Part shown: piece by piece, positions 13,254 through 24,399 of the stretch
Position numbering within the stretch: position 1 is the stretch's first letter
How the letters are laid out: each line of letters starts with the position of its first letter
Assembly: GCA_947462335.1 (NCBI GenBank)
Contig: OX381710.1
Coordinates: forward strand, 29,171,772 to 29,235,771
Direction: 5' to 3'
DNA length: 64,000 nt
Source: Harmothoe impar
Taxonomy: Eukaryota > Annelida > Polychaeta > Phyllodocida > Polynoidae
Program-made: the position numbers and the translations under genes
The notes under the pieces: model-generated
Database searches by the model: none
Told to the model about the DNA's origin: nothing
What the model saw: the letters and a program-made list of their open reading frames with translations, nothing else

Positions 13254-13567
13254 GTGCTCATTTTTTAACAACAGGGGGGGGGGCGGTGAGATTTCGCGCG
13301 GAGCGCGCGAAATCTTTTCACCCCCCCCAAGAGGGGTCGAAATTTTTTACCTCCCCCCCCCGGCAGGCCGAAAATCGCGCGCGTTCGCGCCCCTTTGTAC
13401 CATAGTAACGCGCGGGCTTTTCCCCTCAAAACAGGTTGAATTTTTTTGACCCCCCCAAGAGGGGTCTAAATTTTTTACCCCCCCCCGGTCAAGGGGTCCA
13501 AATTTTTTACCCCCCCCCCCCAAATCCACCACCCCCCCTCCTGTTATTAAAAAATGAGCACTCCCTA
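13254..13567. mobile_element. MITE with G/C homopolymer interior, copy 1
   Basis: About 310 bp with inverted ends (AGGGAGTGCTCATTTTTTAA at the left, its near-perfect reverse complement at the right). Inside the termini are long G runs on one side and C runs on the other, repeated GGGGTC-AATTTTTTAC blocks and a CGCGCGAAATC palindrome. A second copy of the family lies at 17890-18212. Confidence 0.75.
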
Positions 13568-13599
13568 ACATTGGAGGAAAATGTAGGTAGGTCGGGTTT

Positions 13600-14736
13600 T
13601 TGTTAAACATGAATGTACTCTTTTTTTGGATATCCTAAAATTGACCAAAAATGGGAAAAAATATGAACATTTCAAATTGCATAAAAAAAACGTAGGGCCG
13701 GCCCTGTTTTGATAGGGTCGGTCGGATGACCTAAAACAAACCTCTTCTTTTTTTGGCCGTATCTATGCATCGCATACATCCATGTATCAAAAGTGTCACT
13801 GTCCAAATAATTTCAATCTATGTGAAAGAACTTTATTAGAATCTCGCAGACAGACTGGTATTCTGCGCTGAATCTTTACTTAGATAGTTACGGCTGTAAC
13901 TTCAAGTCAGGGCACCGGGAACTGTCTGAGAGTTACGCAGAGGAGTGTTTATTTCCTACTGACAGTCCACATTGGTCCCATGATCATCTCTGTGTCCAAT
14001 GAAACATTATGGGATGTACTCAACGAGTGTACTCCTAGCTTGCCAAGAGGCATGTAACCAAGAAACAGACACAATCATTGGCAGGTACACTGATATTCCT
14101 TATGCAAGAAACCTTAGTCAGTACTGACCAACTTATTTTACTGTCATTTATTGGCTCCCTATAAAACCAATCCAGGTCAGTCAGGTCAGTCAATACTGGC
14201 CAACCCGCTTTAATCTTTTCATTTCTAGGAATGATATGTGTATCAGGGTTGGTCATCTTGACCAACCTTGTAAGTCAACATGACTAACCCTAGTTGGTCA
14301 ACATAGCTAACCCTAGTTAGTCAACCTGACTTACCTGGTTGGTCATATTTTGTTGGAATCAAGGATGTGATTGTTTAATCACCAGTGAAAATATCTACCC
14401 GCATCCATGCAGCAGTCTCATGAAAAGCACATCAAATGCTTCTCATGAAACTCATGAGAAAAGTTACTCTAGGATTGTTGCAAAGCATCATTTGTAGAAT
14501 ATTGTAGATATATGCATATTTCATTTAGCACAGAACAACATCCTTCAGAGGGTTATCAATTTATATGGATATGTTTCTGTTAACCCTACTGTAAGTTTGA
14601 ATTGTAAAATCTCAAATGCATGAAGTAATTGAAAATTATGATTAGTTCAGCATGTATAGACCACTTAAAGGTGTGCACCCACTGGAAAGGTCTCCTTACA
14701 AACTTTGCTGCCATCTGGTGTGTAGTTTTTGCATTA
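13600..14736. other. Intergenic stretch with short GTCAACATGACTAACC-type repeats
   Basis: No supported gene. Around 14160-14345 short words such as GGTCAGTCAA and GTTGGTCAACATAGCTAACC recur imperfectly, forming a small degenerate tandem repeat. The rest is unremarkable. Confidence 0.4.
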
Positions 14737-14958
14737 CCGTAAAACCTCGCGTATAAGCCTAACTCACGTGTAAGCTGCACCCCGACTTTGGGCCGACCCT
14801 ATAAGCTGCACCAGAAACCTAATCATGGTGACTTTTAGTATTGTACCATAGTAGCAAAAACTTGCGTACAAGCCGCACCCGACTCTGGGCCGATACTATA
14901 AGCCGCACTGCCAATCTGAGTCGCGTACTAGCCGCGGTTTATACGCGAGGTTTTATGG
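14737..14958. mobile_element. TA-flanked MITE with CCGTAAAACCTCGCG termini
   Basis: About 222 bp. The left end CCGTAAAACCTCGCGTATAA is matched by an inverted right end (TTATACGCGAGGTTTTATGG), with TA on both sides as for Tc1/mariner-type insertions. The interior repeats TATAAGCCGCACC-like words. The outermost bases match those of the 450 bp element at 57620-58069. Confidence 0.8.
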
Positions 14959-14968
14959 TAGACACTTA

Positions 14969-15182
14969 CCGTAAACCTTTTGTATAGACCGCGGCTACTA
15001 TGCAAGTCAGTGGGCTTATAGGATGGGCCCAAAGTCTCTTATACGAGAGTTTTTATATGCATACTACAGTACTAAATCAACGATTTTGGACCCCCTGTTT
15101 GGCTTATAGCATCTGTCAAAATTGGGGGGGGGGGGGGGCAGCTAATACTCAAATTAGACTTATACACAGGTTTTTGCGGTGA
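14969..15182. mobile_element. Second, decayed MITE of the same family
   Basis: It begins CCGTAAACCTTTTGTATAG and ends with an inverted counterpart (CTTATACACAGGTTTTTGCGG). It lies about 10 bp after the previous element. More diverged, with a G-run in the interior. Confidence 0.5.
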
Positions 15183-15199
15183 TAATGTTTGAATATCAG

Positions 15200-16470
15200 T
15201 TGGTCCGTTGACTAATGCATCCTTTGCATGCGTCCTTTAAAACATAAATCACCAATGCCCCTATGACCGACCTGTCAAATAGTGTCCACCTACTACAGAC
15301 TGACGGGGAGGAGTCTTACATGGTAGGGGATGCACTGATAATATTCTAACCGTAGCCAGCACCGGCTAACAACTCAGTCAATAGTGATTGAGCCAGTTAT
15401 CATTTTCTTGATTCCCTTTACAAACTATCTAGGGTAAGTCTCTTTGAGTATTAGCGTTAGTCATATTTGGTTTTGCCTGAGTTATTTTTTAATAGGCCTA
15501 TTACTGAAGGCACAGCATATTGAATCAACATTGATAAATGGTTCTCAATGTTGATTCAATGTTGATTCAATGTTAAACTGAATTTTGTGCCTTCTGAACA
15601 GATTTTAGGAAATAATCATGCAATACTTCAGAATGATCGCGGGATCAAGTGAAACTCAGAACTGCCGCATTTATAGACTTACTCATGTTAGATTCTTTTC
15701 TATGATTTTCTAAAAAAGGAAAATCTGTCTTTATCGACCTGTCTCAGAAGTTAGGAGAATGCAATTTTTAAAAATGATCAGAATTCATCACATGATGATA
15801 TGGACTAACCTTTTAGTGCGACTATTGATCCCCAGGGGGTAGTGCCAGCCTTCCCGCCGTGACGTCGTGACGTCACTGCTGGCCGCTACTACTGGGAAAC
15901 ATGGACAGATAAATTTGGCATCATGCACCTGTCTGTTTTTACCACTGTGTTACTCCTTGGATTGGTCCCAGGCTCTTCCATGGCCATCCAAGTAAACACA
16001 ACTACGTTTCTCAGACATAAATTTACGTTTATGTGGGATGTGAATTACGTAGTTTTATTAGGTTTATGAACGTCAAAACGTTAAGGTTTATTTACTTTCA
16101 ACAAACGTTTATGTCTGATTTACGTTTTTCAACCTCATTCAGATGTAAATAATATATGTCAAAATAATACATAGCTTGTTTTCATCTAGATTGTAAGCAT
16201 TTAGGCATAGAGTTGTGCAATCTATTTTCAAGTGCCTTAATATACATAGCACAGGTTTTCATTTATCTCCTGTCCTTTATGCATGAATAGTCAATGGTGT
16301 GCAGTTGATGTGTAAAACATCAAGTTCATAATAATGAATATTTTACGGAGAGAACCTGGTAAATTCGCTTAAGTGCAATATCATTCTCTCCATACTTGAT
16401 AGTGCTGCCACTTTGTATGACACTGGAGAGTTATATGCGCAGTTCAAGTTGAAAAACTATGACTTCAAAT
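15200..16470. other. Intergenic stretch with small palindromic repeats
   Basis: No supported gene. It contains the family-1 MITE copy (15504-15596) and, at about 15985-16135, a segment with inverted ACGTTTATG/CATAAACGT words that looks like another short palindromic MITE. Confidence 0.4.
15504..15596. mobile_element. Short MITE-like element, family 1 copy 2
   Basis: Shares the core CATATTGAATCAACATTGAT and GATAAATGGTT with the copy at 4129. The inverted ends here are TGAAGGCACA and TGTGCCTTC. Confidence 0.55.
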
Positions 16471-16949
16471 GTAAATCTACTTGAAGACCACATCCGGAGG
16501 TTTTGAATAATATGAGAACACTACATTATGTAACTGCAAACATACTGTTTTGGATAATCCTATAATATATTTTTCATAAATATGTGGATGGCCTGGTGTT
16601 TTTAGCAAAAGTAGTAAGCCTACCCAAATATTGAATTGGTCAATGTGCGCTTTCCTCACTTTGCACAAGGGGGCACTCATGTCTAGGGTCATCTGTGTGA
16701 CCGTTGCTAAGGACAGAAGTGCATGTGTGAGGTGTGTGTGTGGGGATGTGGGGGGGGGGGGTGGGCAGGGCGTACTGTGGGTCCTTGGTTCAGTAGGCCC
16801 GGCTCTGCTCGCAGGGATTGCCCCTTTTAATTGTTACACTCTGTGCTGAATAAGGGTAACCAGTCTATTTATGGGTGATTGGGCATTGCCCTGTGCTGGG
16901 AGCAGTCAACAGGGCCAGTCCAGGTAAAACCAGCCAGTGGGGATCAGTC

Positions 16950-17010
16950 AGTTGAATCAATGTTGACAACCATTTATCAATGTTGATTCAATGTTCTGTG
17001 CCCACTGGGT
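16950..17010. mobile_element. Short MITE-like element, family 1 copy 3 (partial, inverted)
   Basis: Contains GACAACCATTTATCAATGTT and ends in CCCACTGGG, the reverse complement of the left part of the element at 4129. Confidence 0.5.
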
Positions 17011-17444
17011 GCTATCCCAGTGAACAAGTACACCATTCACACCATTATCTTTAATACATTCATTTATAAGCCTGCATAACTGTATCGTCCCCGTCCGGTC
17101 ATGACTTCATTGGAGGATCATATTGTTTGATATGAAATGTTGTCAATAACACTTTTTTTTAAACTACGTCATATAACATGGAAACAACGTTTCCTGAAGG
17201 TACAGAAAACGTTTGAATAACGTAAATACAACGTTATTTAATGCAAATTTGTTGACTCCAATTAATATATATTAATGTTATACAATAACATGTGAAAATA
17301 CGACCTTATTATAACATTATATTAATTTTTTTAGAATGGATTTTGACTGCTAAATAACGTTTAAAAAAGTTATTTTACATTATAAAATTGTGCTGCCAAA
17401 TGTCATATTAGTAGGTTTAATTTCTGTTTGGAAAATATGGCTCT

Positions 17445-17525
17445 TTCTGGGATTTGAACCTGTGAGGGTAGGACTCATGTACCAGCGCTTAGAGCTATCG
17501 GCCATGGCGTCTTTACATGGTATTT
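17445..17525 (-). repeat. tRNA-like sequence, probably SINE-derived
   Basis: On the minus strand an A-box-like TGGCCGATAGC is followed about 40 bases later by a B-box-like GGTTCAAATCCC. No acceptor-stem pairing is visible at the 5' side, so it is more likely a SINE head or tRNA relic than a working tRNA. Confidence 0.35.
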
Positions 17526-17889
17526 GACACTTATAACATTTACTGGAGGGTGGGCTGAAGTTTAGTGTGCTCAGCGTTATTGTAAACGTATATAGGGACC
17601 TTTAGCAACCAAGTAAAAGCTCATTAAACGTAGACGTAGCAGTGCTGAAAGGATAGGATACGTCTGGGTTAAATGAGATATGTCGGGTTTGCTAAAGGTC
17701 CCTTATACTTGCACCCTCTCTCTAATAGTGACGGGTCCCCTGACCTATTCTGACTTGGGTTTCTCTATATTTAATTCATCTATAGTATAGGAATGATTTT
17801 ATAAGCTACACATATTTTGTATGGACATCATAAACACTAGTACGTTCTTTAAATGAAAAAAAGAAAAATCAGCCCCCAAATTAGCTCCT

Positions 17890-18212
17890 GAGGGAGTGTT
17901 CATTTATTAATTACAGGGGGGGGGTGGTGAGATTTCGCGCGGAGGGGCGAACATTTTTTATGCCCCCCCCTCGAGAGCGCGTGTAATGTTTCGCGCCCCC
18001 CTCGCCGAAGGGGCCGAAAATTCCCCCCCCCCCTTTGAACTATAGTAACGCGCGGGCTTTTTGGCTAAAAAGGGTCTTAAATTTTTACGCCCCCCCCTCA
18101 AGAGGGGTCAGAATTTTTTATGCCCCCCTCAGAAGGGGTCGGAAATTTTTACGCCCCCCCCCCCCCAAACCCACCACTCCCCCCCTGTAAATAATAAATG
18201 AACACTCCCTAA
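17890..18212. mobile_element. MITE with G/C homopolymer interior, copy 2
   Basis: Same design as 13254-13567: left end AGGGAGTGTTCATTTATTAA, inverted right end, G-run next to the left end, C-runs and repeated GGGGTC-AATTTTTACGCCCCCC blocks inside. The shared TTCGCGC words confirm the family. Confidence 0.75.
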
Positions 18213-18255
18213 CCCATCTTCAAATGAGCTATGTCAGGTTTGCTAAAGGTGTCTA

Positions 18256-18689
18256 GGCTGTGTCTCACGACCTTGGGACAATGTTTTTGTCTCTGACCGG
18301 GTGCCGTCTCTGACCGGGTGCCGTCTCTGACCGGGTGCCGTCTCTGACCGGGTGCCGTCTCTGACCGGGTGCCGTCTCTGACCGGGTGCCGTCTCTGACC
18401 GGGTGCCGTCTCTGACCGGGTGCCGTCTCTGACCGGGTGCCGTCTCTGACCGGCTTGGCTTGATAAGGTCAAAATACTAACAGCAGGAGGCTAATTATAA
18501 TTATAACTATGATTATATAACAACCGCCATAACATTTTTTCAAATCCTTATATATATGAGTATAATTCTTTTTAAAACACCTTTTTCTGACACCTGGTCA
18601 GAGACGGCAGCCGGTCAGAGACGGCAACCGGTCAGAGACGGCACCCGATCAGAGACAAAAACATTGTCCCAAGGTTGTGAGACACAGCC
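18256..18689. repeat. Hairpin-forming minisatellite, 17-bp unit
   Basis: The left arm starts GGCTGTGTCTCACGACCTTG and runs into about 9.6 perfect copies of a 17 bp unit (TCTCTGACCGGGTGCCG, 18290-18453). After an AT-rich loop the right arm repeats the unit about three times in inverse orientation and ends with the reverse complement of the left arm. The open frame this makes on the minus strand is a repeat artefact. Confidence 0.85.
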
Positions 18690-19629
18690 TCTATTGTGAT
18701 CCGGTGACAAAACTCACAATTAAGCAGGCAATATTATAGTCTTCAATCTGTATGGTATACTTTCAATGTGTGCTGTAACTTTCTCCCTATCTTCTGTCAG
18801 CCCATTTGGTTCTATACTCAGTCCTATTGCTGCAGCAGCCGTACACAACTCTATGAGGGGAGCCTTTGTAAGTTTATACACAGTCACACCATGTGCCTTA
18901 AGATGTGCCTTAAAAGTGATCCCCAGTGGCTGATTTTACCTGGACTGACCTTACTGACTGCACCCAGCACAGGGCACTGCGTTTTTTGATCCCCAATCAG
19001 CCATAAATAGCACAACTGGACAACTCTTTTGTGGTGAGTGATCAGGGCCAGTGCTCAGTCATTGGGTGGGGGAGGGAGGAACGGCCCAGCCTAACAGCTA
19101 CCTGAACTAGTCTGGCTGGGATTCCAGGCAGGCTTACCACTGCAGAAGGGGGGAGGCACTCTCTCACATTTGGTTATCATGTGTGTACAGGATTTTAATA
19201 CAAATCTTCCATTCTAGGGCCCTATAAAGGCAAGGGCCCACAAGGAGTTTACTATGATAAGGGTACTAGTTTGTTGAGCTATCTCTAGACTCTTCTATTA
19301 AAGGTACCGCATTGCAGGTGATCTTCATACAGACATGAAGTTACTATAGAAAGGAATAGGGAGTGCCCCCCATGGGGTTGGTTGTCACCCAATGTGATGT
19401 CACATTGGGTATTTGTACTTAAGTTCCCCTCTTCCTCTTCAGGGGCAGCACAAGCAGAGCTCTTTTGGGCCTGACAGTATTTGTAACTTATCCATACTTA
19501 ACCAAATAATAAACAAATAAACAGACCCCAAGAGACTGTGAGTTTTATGTAAGAAGTCAATTCATATACATAGGTACCCTTGTGTTATAGCAAAATAGCC
19601 ATGTCAAAACCTCCGGATGTGGTCTTCAA

Positions 19630-19768
19630 GGTATTACACTGGGTATCATTTTTTGGTGAAATTTTCTCCAAACTCCCAAGCCTAATGTCTAGCCCTCCCT
19701 GGTGGTACCAAGTACCGGGGGGCTATGCATCTAGCCCACTCTGTGGAGTTGAGTGGCTTTCCGTAAAA
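19630..19768. repeat. Left inverted repeat flanking the Penelope-like element
   Basis: About 135 bp that recur in inverted orientation at 21410-21544 (shared words AAATTTTCTCCAAACTCCC and GGCTATGCATCTAGCCC, also the sub-palindrome AGCCCTCCCTGGTGGTACCA). Confidence 0.8.
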
Positions 19769-19769
19769 A

Positions 19770-21376
19770 ATGAACACATCAGACTACGTGGAGGAAGCCT
19801 TCAGACAACTGAACGATAGCACCACCTATCAGCGTCTGAAAAATGACCCCACAAAGGAGTCACAAGAAGAGATAAACAAGGTGATCCTGGAGATGTTGGC
19901 TCAAAATGAGATCAGCAAAGAAGTAGCAGATCTACTAGTGTGCGACAAACCCCGCACACCCCAGATATACTTCCTCCCAAAAATCTACAAGAACATCTTC
20001 CCTCCCCCAGGGCAGCCAATCGTCAGCGCGAATGGCTGCCCAACGGAGAAGATTTCCGCCTTTGTGGATTGCTTTATGAAGCCCATAGTCCGAGATGTAA
20101 AATCGTACGTCCGAGACTCCACAGACATCATAAACAAGATAGAGAACAATGCTGCACTGCCAGTAGGCACCATCATTGGGACTCTTAATGTAAGTTCCCT
20201 ATACACCAACATCCCCCACAATGAGGGGATCGAAAGTGTAAGGAAACACCTGGTACTGAACAGAGAAAGCTTCGAGAAACCTCGAAAGGATTCTCTAATA
20301 CACCTTTTGGAACTGGTCCTAAAAAGGAACAACTTCTAAATTTACCTCAGAACACTCGAGTACTGAGATGAATTTCTTGGACACCACAGTAAAATTTGGT
20401 ACAAATCGCAAGATGTACAGCGACCTATACTGCAAACCCACCGACTCACACGGATACCTTCTGTATGACTCAGCACACCCGCCATCTAGCAAGCGGAGCC
20501 TACCCTACAGCCAGTTTCTCAGAATAATGAGAATCTGCACCAGGAGGCAGATTTCTTGAAACATGTCAGGATCAAGAAACAACACTTTCGCGAACGGAAA
20601 TACCCCGAAGCGATCCTGGATGAGGCACTCCGGAAATGCCTCACCAACAACCGGCAAGACCTCCTTCAACCAAAAGTGAAGGAGGACACTCTGGAAACGA
20701 ACCCAGAAAAGATGTACATGATCAACACAGACCGGTCTACCACCCCAACGATCACACCTTGGTGAAAATGATCGACGAAAATTGGGACATCCTTGGGAGA
20801 TCAACATTGACCAAGGAAATCTGGGACCGTAAGGTAGTCAAAGGGTATCGTAGACCAAAAAATCTACGAGACTACTTGGTGAGACCCAGGACTGACTATA
20901 ATCCCTTCTCGAAAGAGGGGGGTTCCAAATGCACCAATGTCTGTAGAAGAAAGAACTGCAGATATTTTCCGATGCTAGACACATCGGGGAGGATCCAAAA
21001 AGGGACCTCCAAACTGAGCTTCGAGACAAAAACAAATGTCACATGCAACAGCTCGAATCTGATCTACTGCTTAGAATGCACAAAATGCAAAATCAGGTAC
21101 GTGGGTCAGACCAAAAACAAAGTCAAAAAACGACTTTACAGCCACATGTACTTCACAAAGAAGGGCAAGGTGGTAAACTATGTCCAACGTCATTTCCTGA
21201 AAGAAGGTCACGACATTGATAGGGACATGAAGGTCTACATACTGGATTTCATACACGAATATCCACACAGTAAGGAGGCCAAGAGTCTGCGACTCAAGAT
21301 TGAATTCAACTGGATTCATGGCCTCGGTACAACGGCCCCTTACGGCCTGAATACCACGGACAGTGTATGCGGTTAG
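19770..21376 (+). pseudogene. Penelope-like element reverse transcriptase / GIY-YIG endonuclease, degenerate
   Basis: Four frames in series, read in order, give a Penelope-like polyprotein: 19770-20339 (N-terminal RT blocks, SLYTNIPHNEG), about 20341-20559 (TSEHSSTEMNFLDTTVKFG), 20556-20765 (YPEAILDEALRK), then about 20760-21376 with a CCxC-type cluster and GIY-YIG nuclease signature (YCLECTKCKIRYVGQT). Frameshifts separate them. The RT core including the Y-x-DD block is deleted between NNF (about 20337) and KFTSEH. The metal-binding Asp expected in TLDVSSLYTNI is Asn here (TLNVSSLYTN). The N-terminus is also short for the family. Flanked by inverted repeats. The element is clearly inactive. 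Confidence 0.85.
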
Positions 21377-21409
21377 CACCCCCATTGCCTCGTCAAATTT
21401 TTTTTGAGG

Positions 21410-21544
21410 AAAGCCACTCAACTCCACAGAGAGGGCTAGATGCATAGCCCCCCCGGTACATGGTACCACCAGGGAGGGCTAGATATTGGGGTTGGGAGTT
21501 TGGAGAAAATTTCACCAAAAAATGATACCCAGTGTATTGCACTC
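21410..21544. repeat. Right inverted repeat flanking the Penelope-like element
   Basis: Reverse complement of 19630-19768 with small indels. Confidence 0.8.
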
Positions 21545-21599
21545 TGGTGCTAATCGCATGGCGAAGACACAGACCGGAAGTCATGTGTGAGTTATCTCA

Positions 21600-22505
21600 C
21601 ACACATAACTTTCCACAACTTCATATGCTTCCTTCACTAAGAAGCATGACCTATAGAGAATAGGGAAAACTAGACCCCCCGGCTAGAACCCCCTTTTTTC
21701 TAGCAATATCAAAGTATATTGCACTCACCATACTAAGACTGACACTGACAAACATGCAGTGCAAGTCTACCCTCTAACCAATGCTATCCCAATAGAGAGA
21801 CAGTGGTTGATTTTTTATTTTTACAAAATAAAAAATTGCAAAGCTTTTTGCTCCCCCTGAAATGCTACTGGTGAGTCAATTGACGAAACCGAAAAGCAAC
21901 AGTTACTTTTAAAAATATTTTGGGCCAACTCCATTATATTTAACAGTGTCTTTTCACTGAAGGTGCACCAATAAGTTCAAATAAGTAAGGACTTATGCAA
22001 GTCTACAGCCTGGGTATGTTCTAACCTGGCCTTGACCTTGCCCCAGTACTAGGACCAATGACAGGCCTAGTTTCTGGACACACCTTAGTAACTGGTAAAC
22101 ACCTACCTGGATACCTTTGTCCTGGTGGTGTCACATGGTTCAGAAGAAGTTGTGGAGGTGAATCTCACCCTGGTCTGTGTCGTATTTACGGTCTAGCAAC
22201 AGTGTCGCCCACACCTGTCCTCGTCTGCCGGTCCCCCTTGGACGGCTCACACATACTTACGGTATTACATTTATTTATGTTCAAATGAGGTAGAAAAACA
22301 TAAATCATACTTAAACGTTTATAGAATGTTCATAAACCTTCTAAAAAGTCGAATTTCAAACCTTTGTTTGAAAGCATACCTAGAGAAACCTCTGAGCTAC
22401 ACTGGATTGACGTAGTCTGTATACTGGGAAGAGGCCACCAGTCAGTCTGTCGTTGTTATTTTGACATACACTCAGTTACTCGTGGGTTATCTACTAGTAA
22501 CATAT
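21600..22505. other. Intergenic stretch, nothing recognised
   Basis: No coding similarity, repeats or palindromes that I can support; short open frames only. Confidence 0.4.
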
Positions 22506-23349
22506 ACTGTCAATGTGACGAAACCTGGGAAATCGTAACATTAAGGGGAATAGCCATAAATGCTCTAAACATAATATTTCAGGAGATACAGCTAAAAATG
22601 TGAATACTTAAGAGAAAATGACCTCATACTAACTTTTCCTGAGGAATCTTTTGAAGCTATTATCAAAATTCTATTTTCATTCTAAATTGGTCTTATTTGG
22701 AATGTAATAAGACTGTTTTTAGCCATTTGAAAACAGAATGCCAATATTCCTACCAGAGCCAAATCTATTAGTACAGGAACTTTAGGTTTTTACCTGGAAT
22801 TAAATACCATAAAGCTGAAAATCGCAGGAATGATTGGTTTTCGTATTGTTATCACTGTACTAAAAGTCCTGGAGTATCCTGTGTGGGCTTCCGTAAAAAA
22901 ACTGCCAAATCCAATATGGCCGCCAGATAATCAGAATCTCATCTCCTATGACAATAATATTTATCCTAGAAGAATATAAACCTTACCTACCCCCCCTAAA
23001 ATGGGTCCAAGGAATCCACTGGTGTTATTGGTTTGTTGCTAGGACAAATGGTTGCTTGGCAACAGCAGGTTTGCCTAGCAAACCGGGGCTAAACCCATCT
23101 CCTATGACAACAATATTCATCTTAGAAGAATACAAACCTTACCTACTCCTCTAAAATAGGTGCAAGGAATCCACTGGTGTCATTGGTTTGTTGCTAGGAC
23201 AAGCAGTTTCTTAGCAACAGCAGGCTTGCCTAGCAACCTGGGCTTAACCCTTTACCTGCCGCTTAACTATTGAAAAATTGTTTCCAACCACCGGGGATAT
23301 TGCAGATGAATATGTCCTACTAAAACCGGCACTACACTACAGATAGTGC

Positions 23350-23460
23350 CCTGGTACTGCATATATGCAGTATCGGTTTTTGGGTACTAAAATACAGCAC
23401 TGCATATATGCAGTATCGGTTTTACAGTGGTACTGCATATATGCAGTATCGGCAGGGAAA
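23350..23460. repeat. Tandem copies of GCATATATGCAGTATCGG
   Basis: Three copies of the palindrome-containing word CTGCATATATGCAGTATCGG at about 23357, 23401 and 23436. Confidence 0.7.
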
Positions 23461-23989
23461 GGGTTAAAAGCAAATATCTACAGCGAGACCCCCATGGTGC
23501 CATTCAGGAAGAACCTGCAGCTATCACAGAGCCCCACTAAATCAACTCTAAGGAACACATTGCTAATATTGCTTTAGTTTTGACCTCTAGTTGCTTAGCA
23601 TCATTACTTTCAAATACATAATTGCCTAGCAACTCACATTTCACTTTTTTGTGGTTGAATTCCATGCAGATTGAGATGTTTTAACATTATTTTGAATTAA
23701 TATTGAACATTCTAACAGCACCAAGTGGAAAAAGAAAAACAATGATGTCATTTATAATTGTGGGAGTTGCTTAGCAATAGGTTAACTGTTACTGATGTTG
23801 GTTAGCAATGGCACTATTAACCCTTTCCATCTGGCTCTATGATGGTGTAAACTCCACAGAATGCGGCAGATTGAGGCCCCAGGCCCAGCAGTATTAGCAC
23901 TGCACGAAAATGGAGGTGTAAGAGATATACTTATTACTTATTTCTCATGACAACCTCATCCAACCTCAGTATATCCCATGACAACTTAG

Positions 23990-24255
23990 GTCTTCAAGTT
24001 GACATGGAATATACCTAAGCTTAATACCTTGACTACCTGGGTGGGGAAGTTGTCATGGAATATAAAGGGGCTTGATACCTCGACTACCTAGGTGGGGAAG
24101 TTGTCATGGAATATAATGGGGCTTGATACCTCGACTACCTGGGTGGGGCAGTTGTCATGGAATATAATGTGATGGGGTTTAGTATCTCTACTACTCCGGT
24201 GGGGATGCCAGTGGGGAAGTTGTCATGAAATATACTGGAGGTTAATACTTTGACT
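23990..24255. repeat. 51-bp tandem repeat, interrupted by LINE-A
   Basis: Several copies of a roughly 51 bp unit with GTGGGGAAGTTGTCATGGAA and CTTGATACCTCGACTACCT. The same repeat resumes at 30499 (CGGTGGGGAAGTTGTCAC), which places LINE-A inside the array. Confidence 0.85.
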
Positions 24256-24399
24256 AAAGAAAACAAGATGGCGGGCTAGGAGGACGCACTTTGACGACGG
24301 CAGCAGAATATCCGGTATTTTTAATACTAAAACACACGACAGAAAGATAATTAGGATATATTTACTTACCTAAAGGCTCGGGGAACAACTTGTGTCGAA

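Larger units (their letters stand above)
16480..19632. repeat. Imperfect inverted-repeat region (foldback-like)
   Basis: 16480-16506 is the reverse complement of about 19603-19632 (core ACCACATCCGGAGGTTTTG). About 16860-16950 is the reverse complement of about 18905-19010 (shared words CCCAGCACAGGGCA and TTTTACCTGGACTG). The space between holds a MITE (17890-18212) and a hairpin minisatellite (18256-18689). No coding region seen. Confidence 0.5.

Noticed and set aside
18209..18472. Minus-strand frame with repeated RHPVRDGTRSETAPGQR
   Set aside because: Caused by the 17-bp minisatellite (51 bp is three units), so it stays open automatically.
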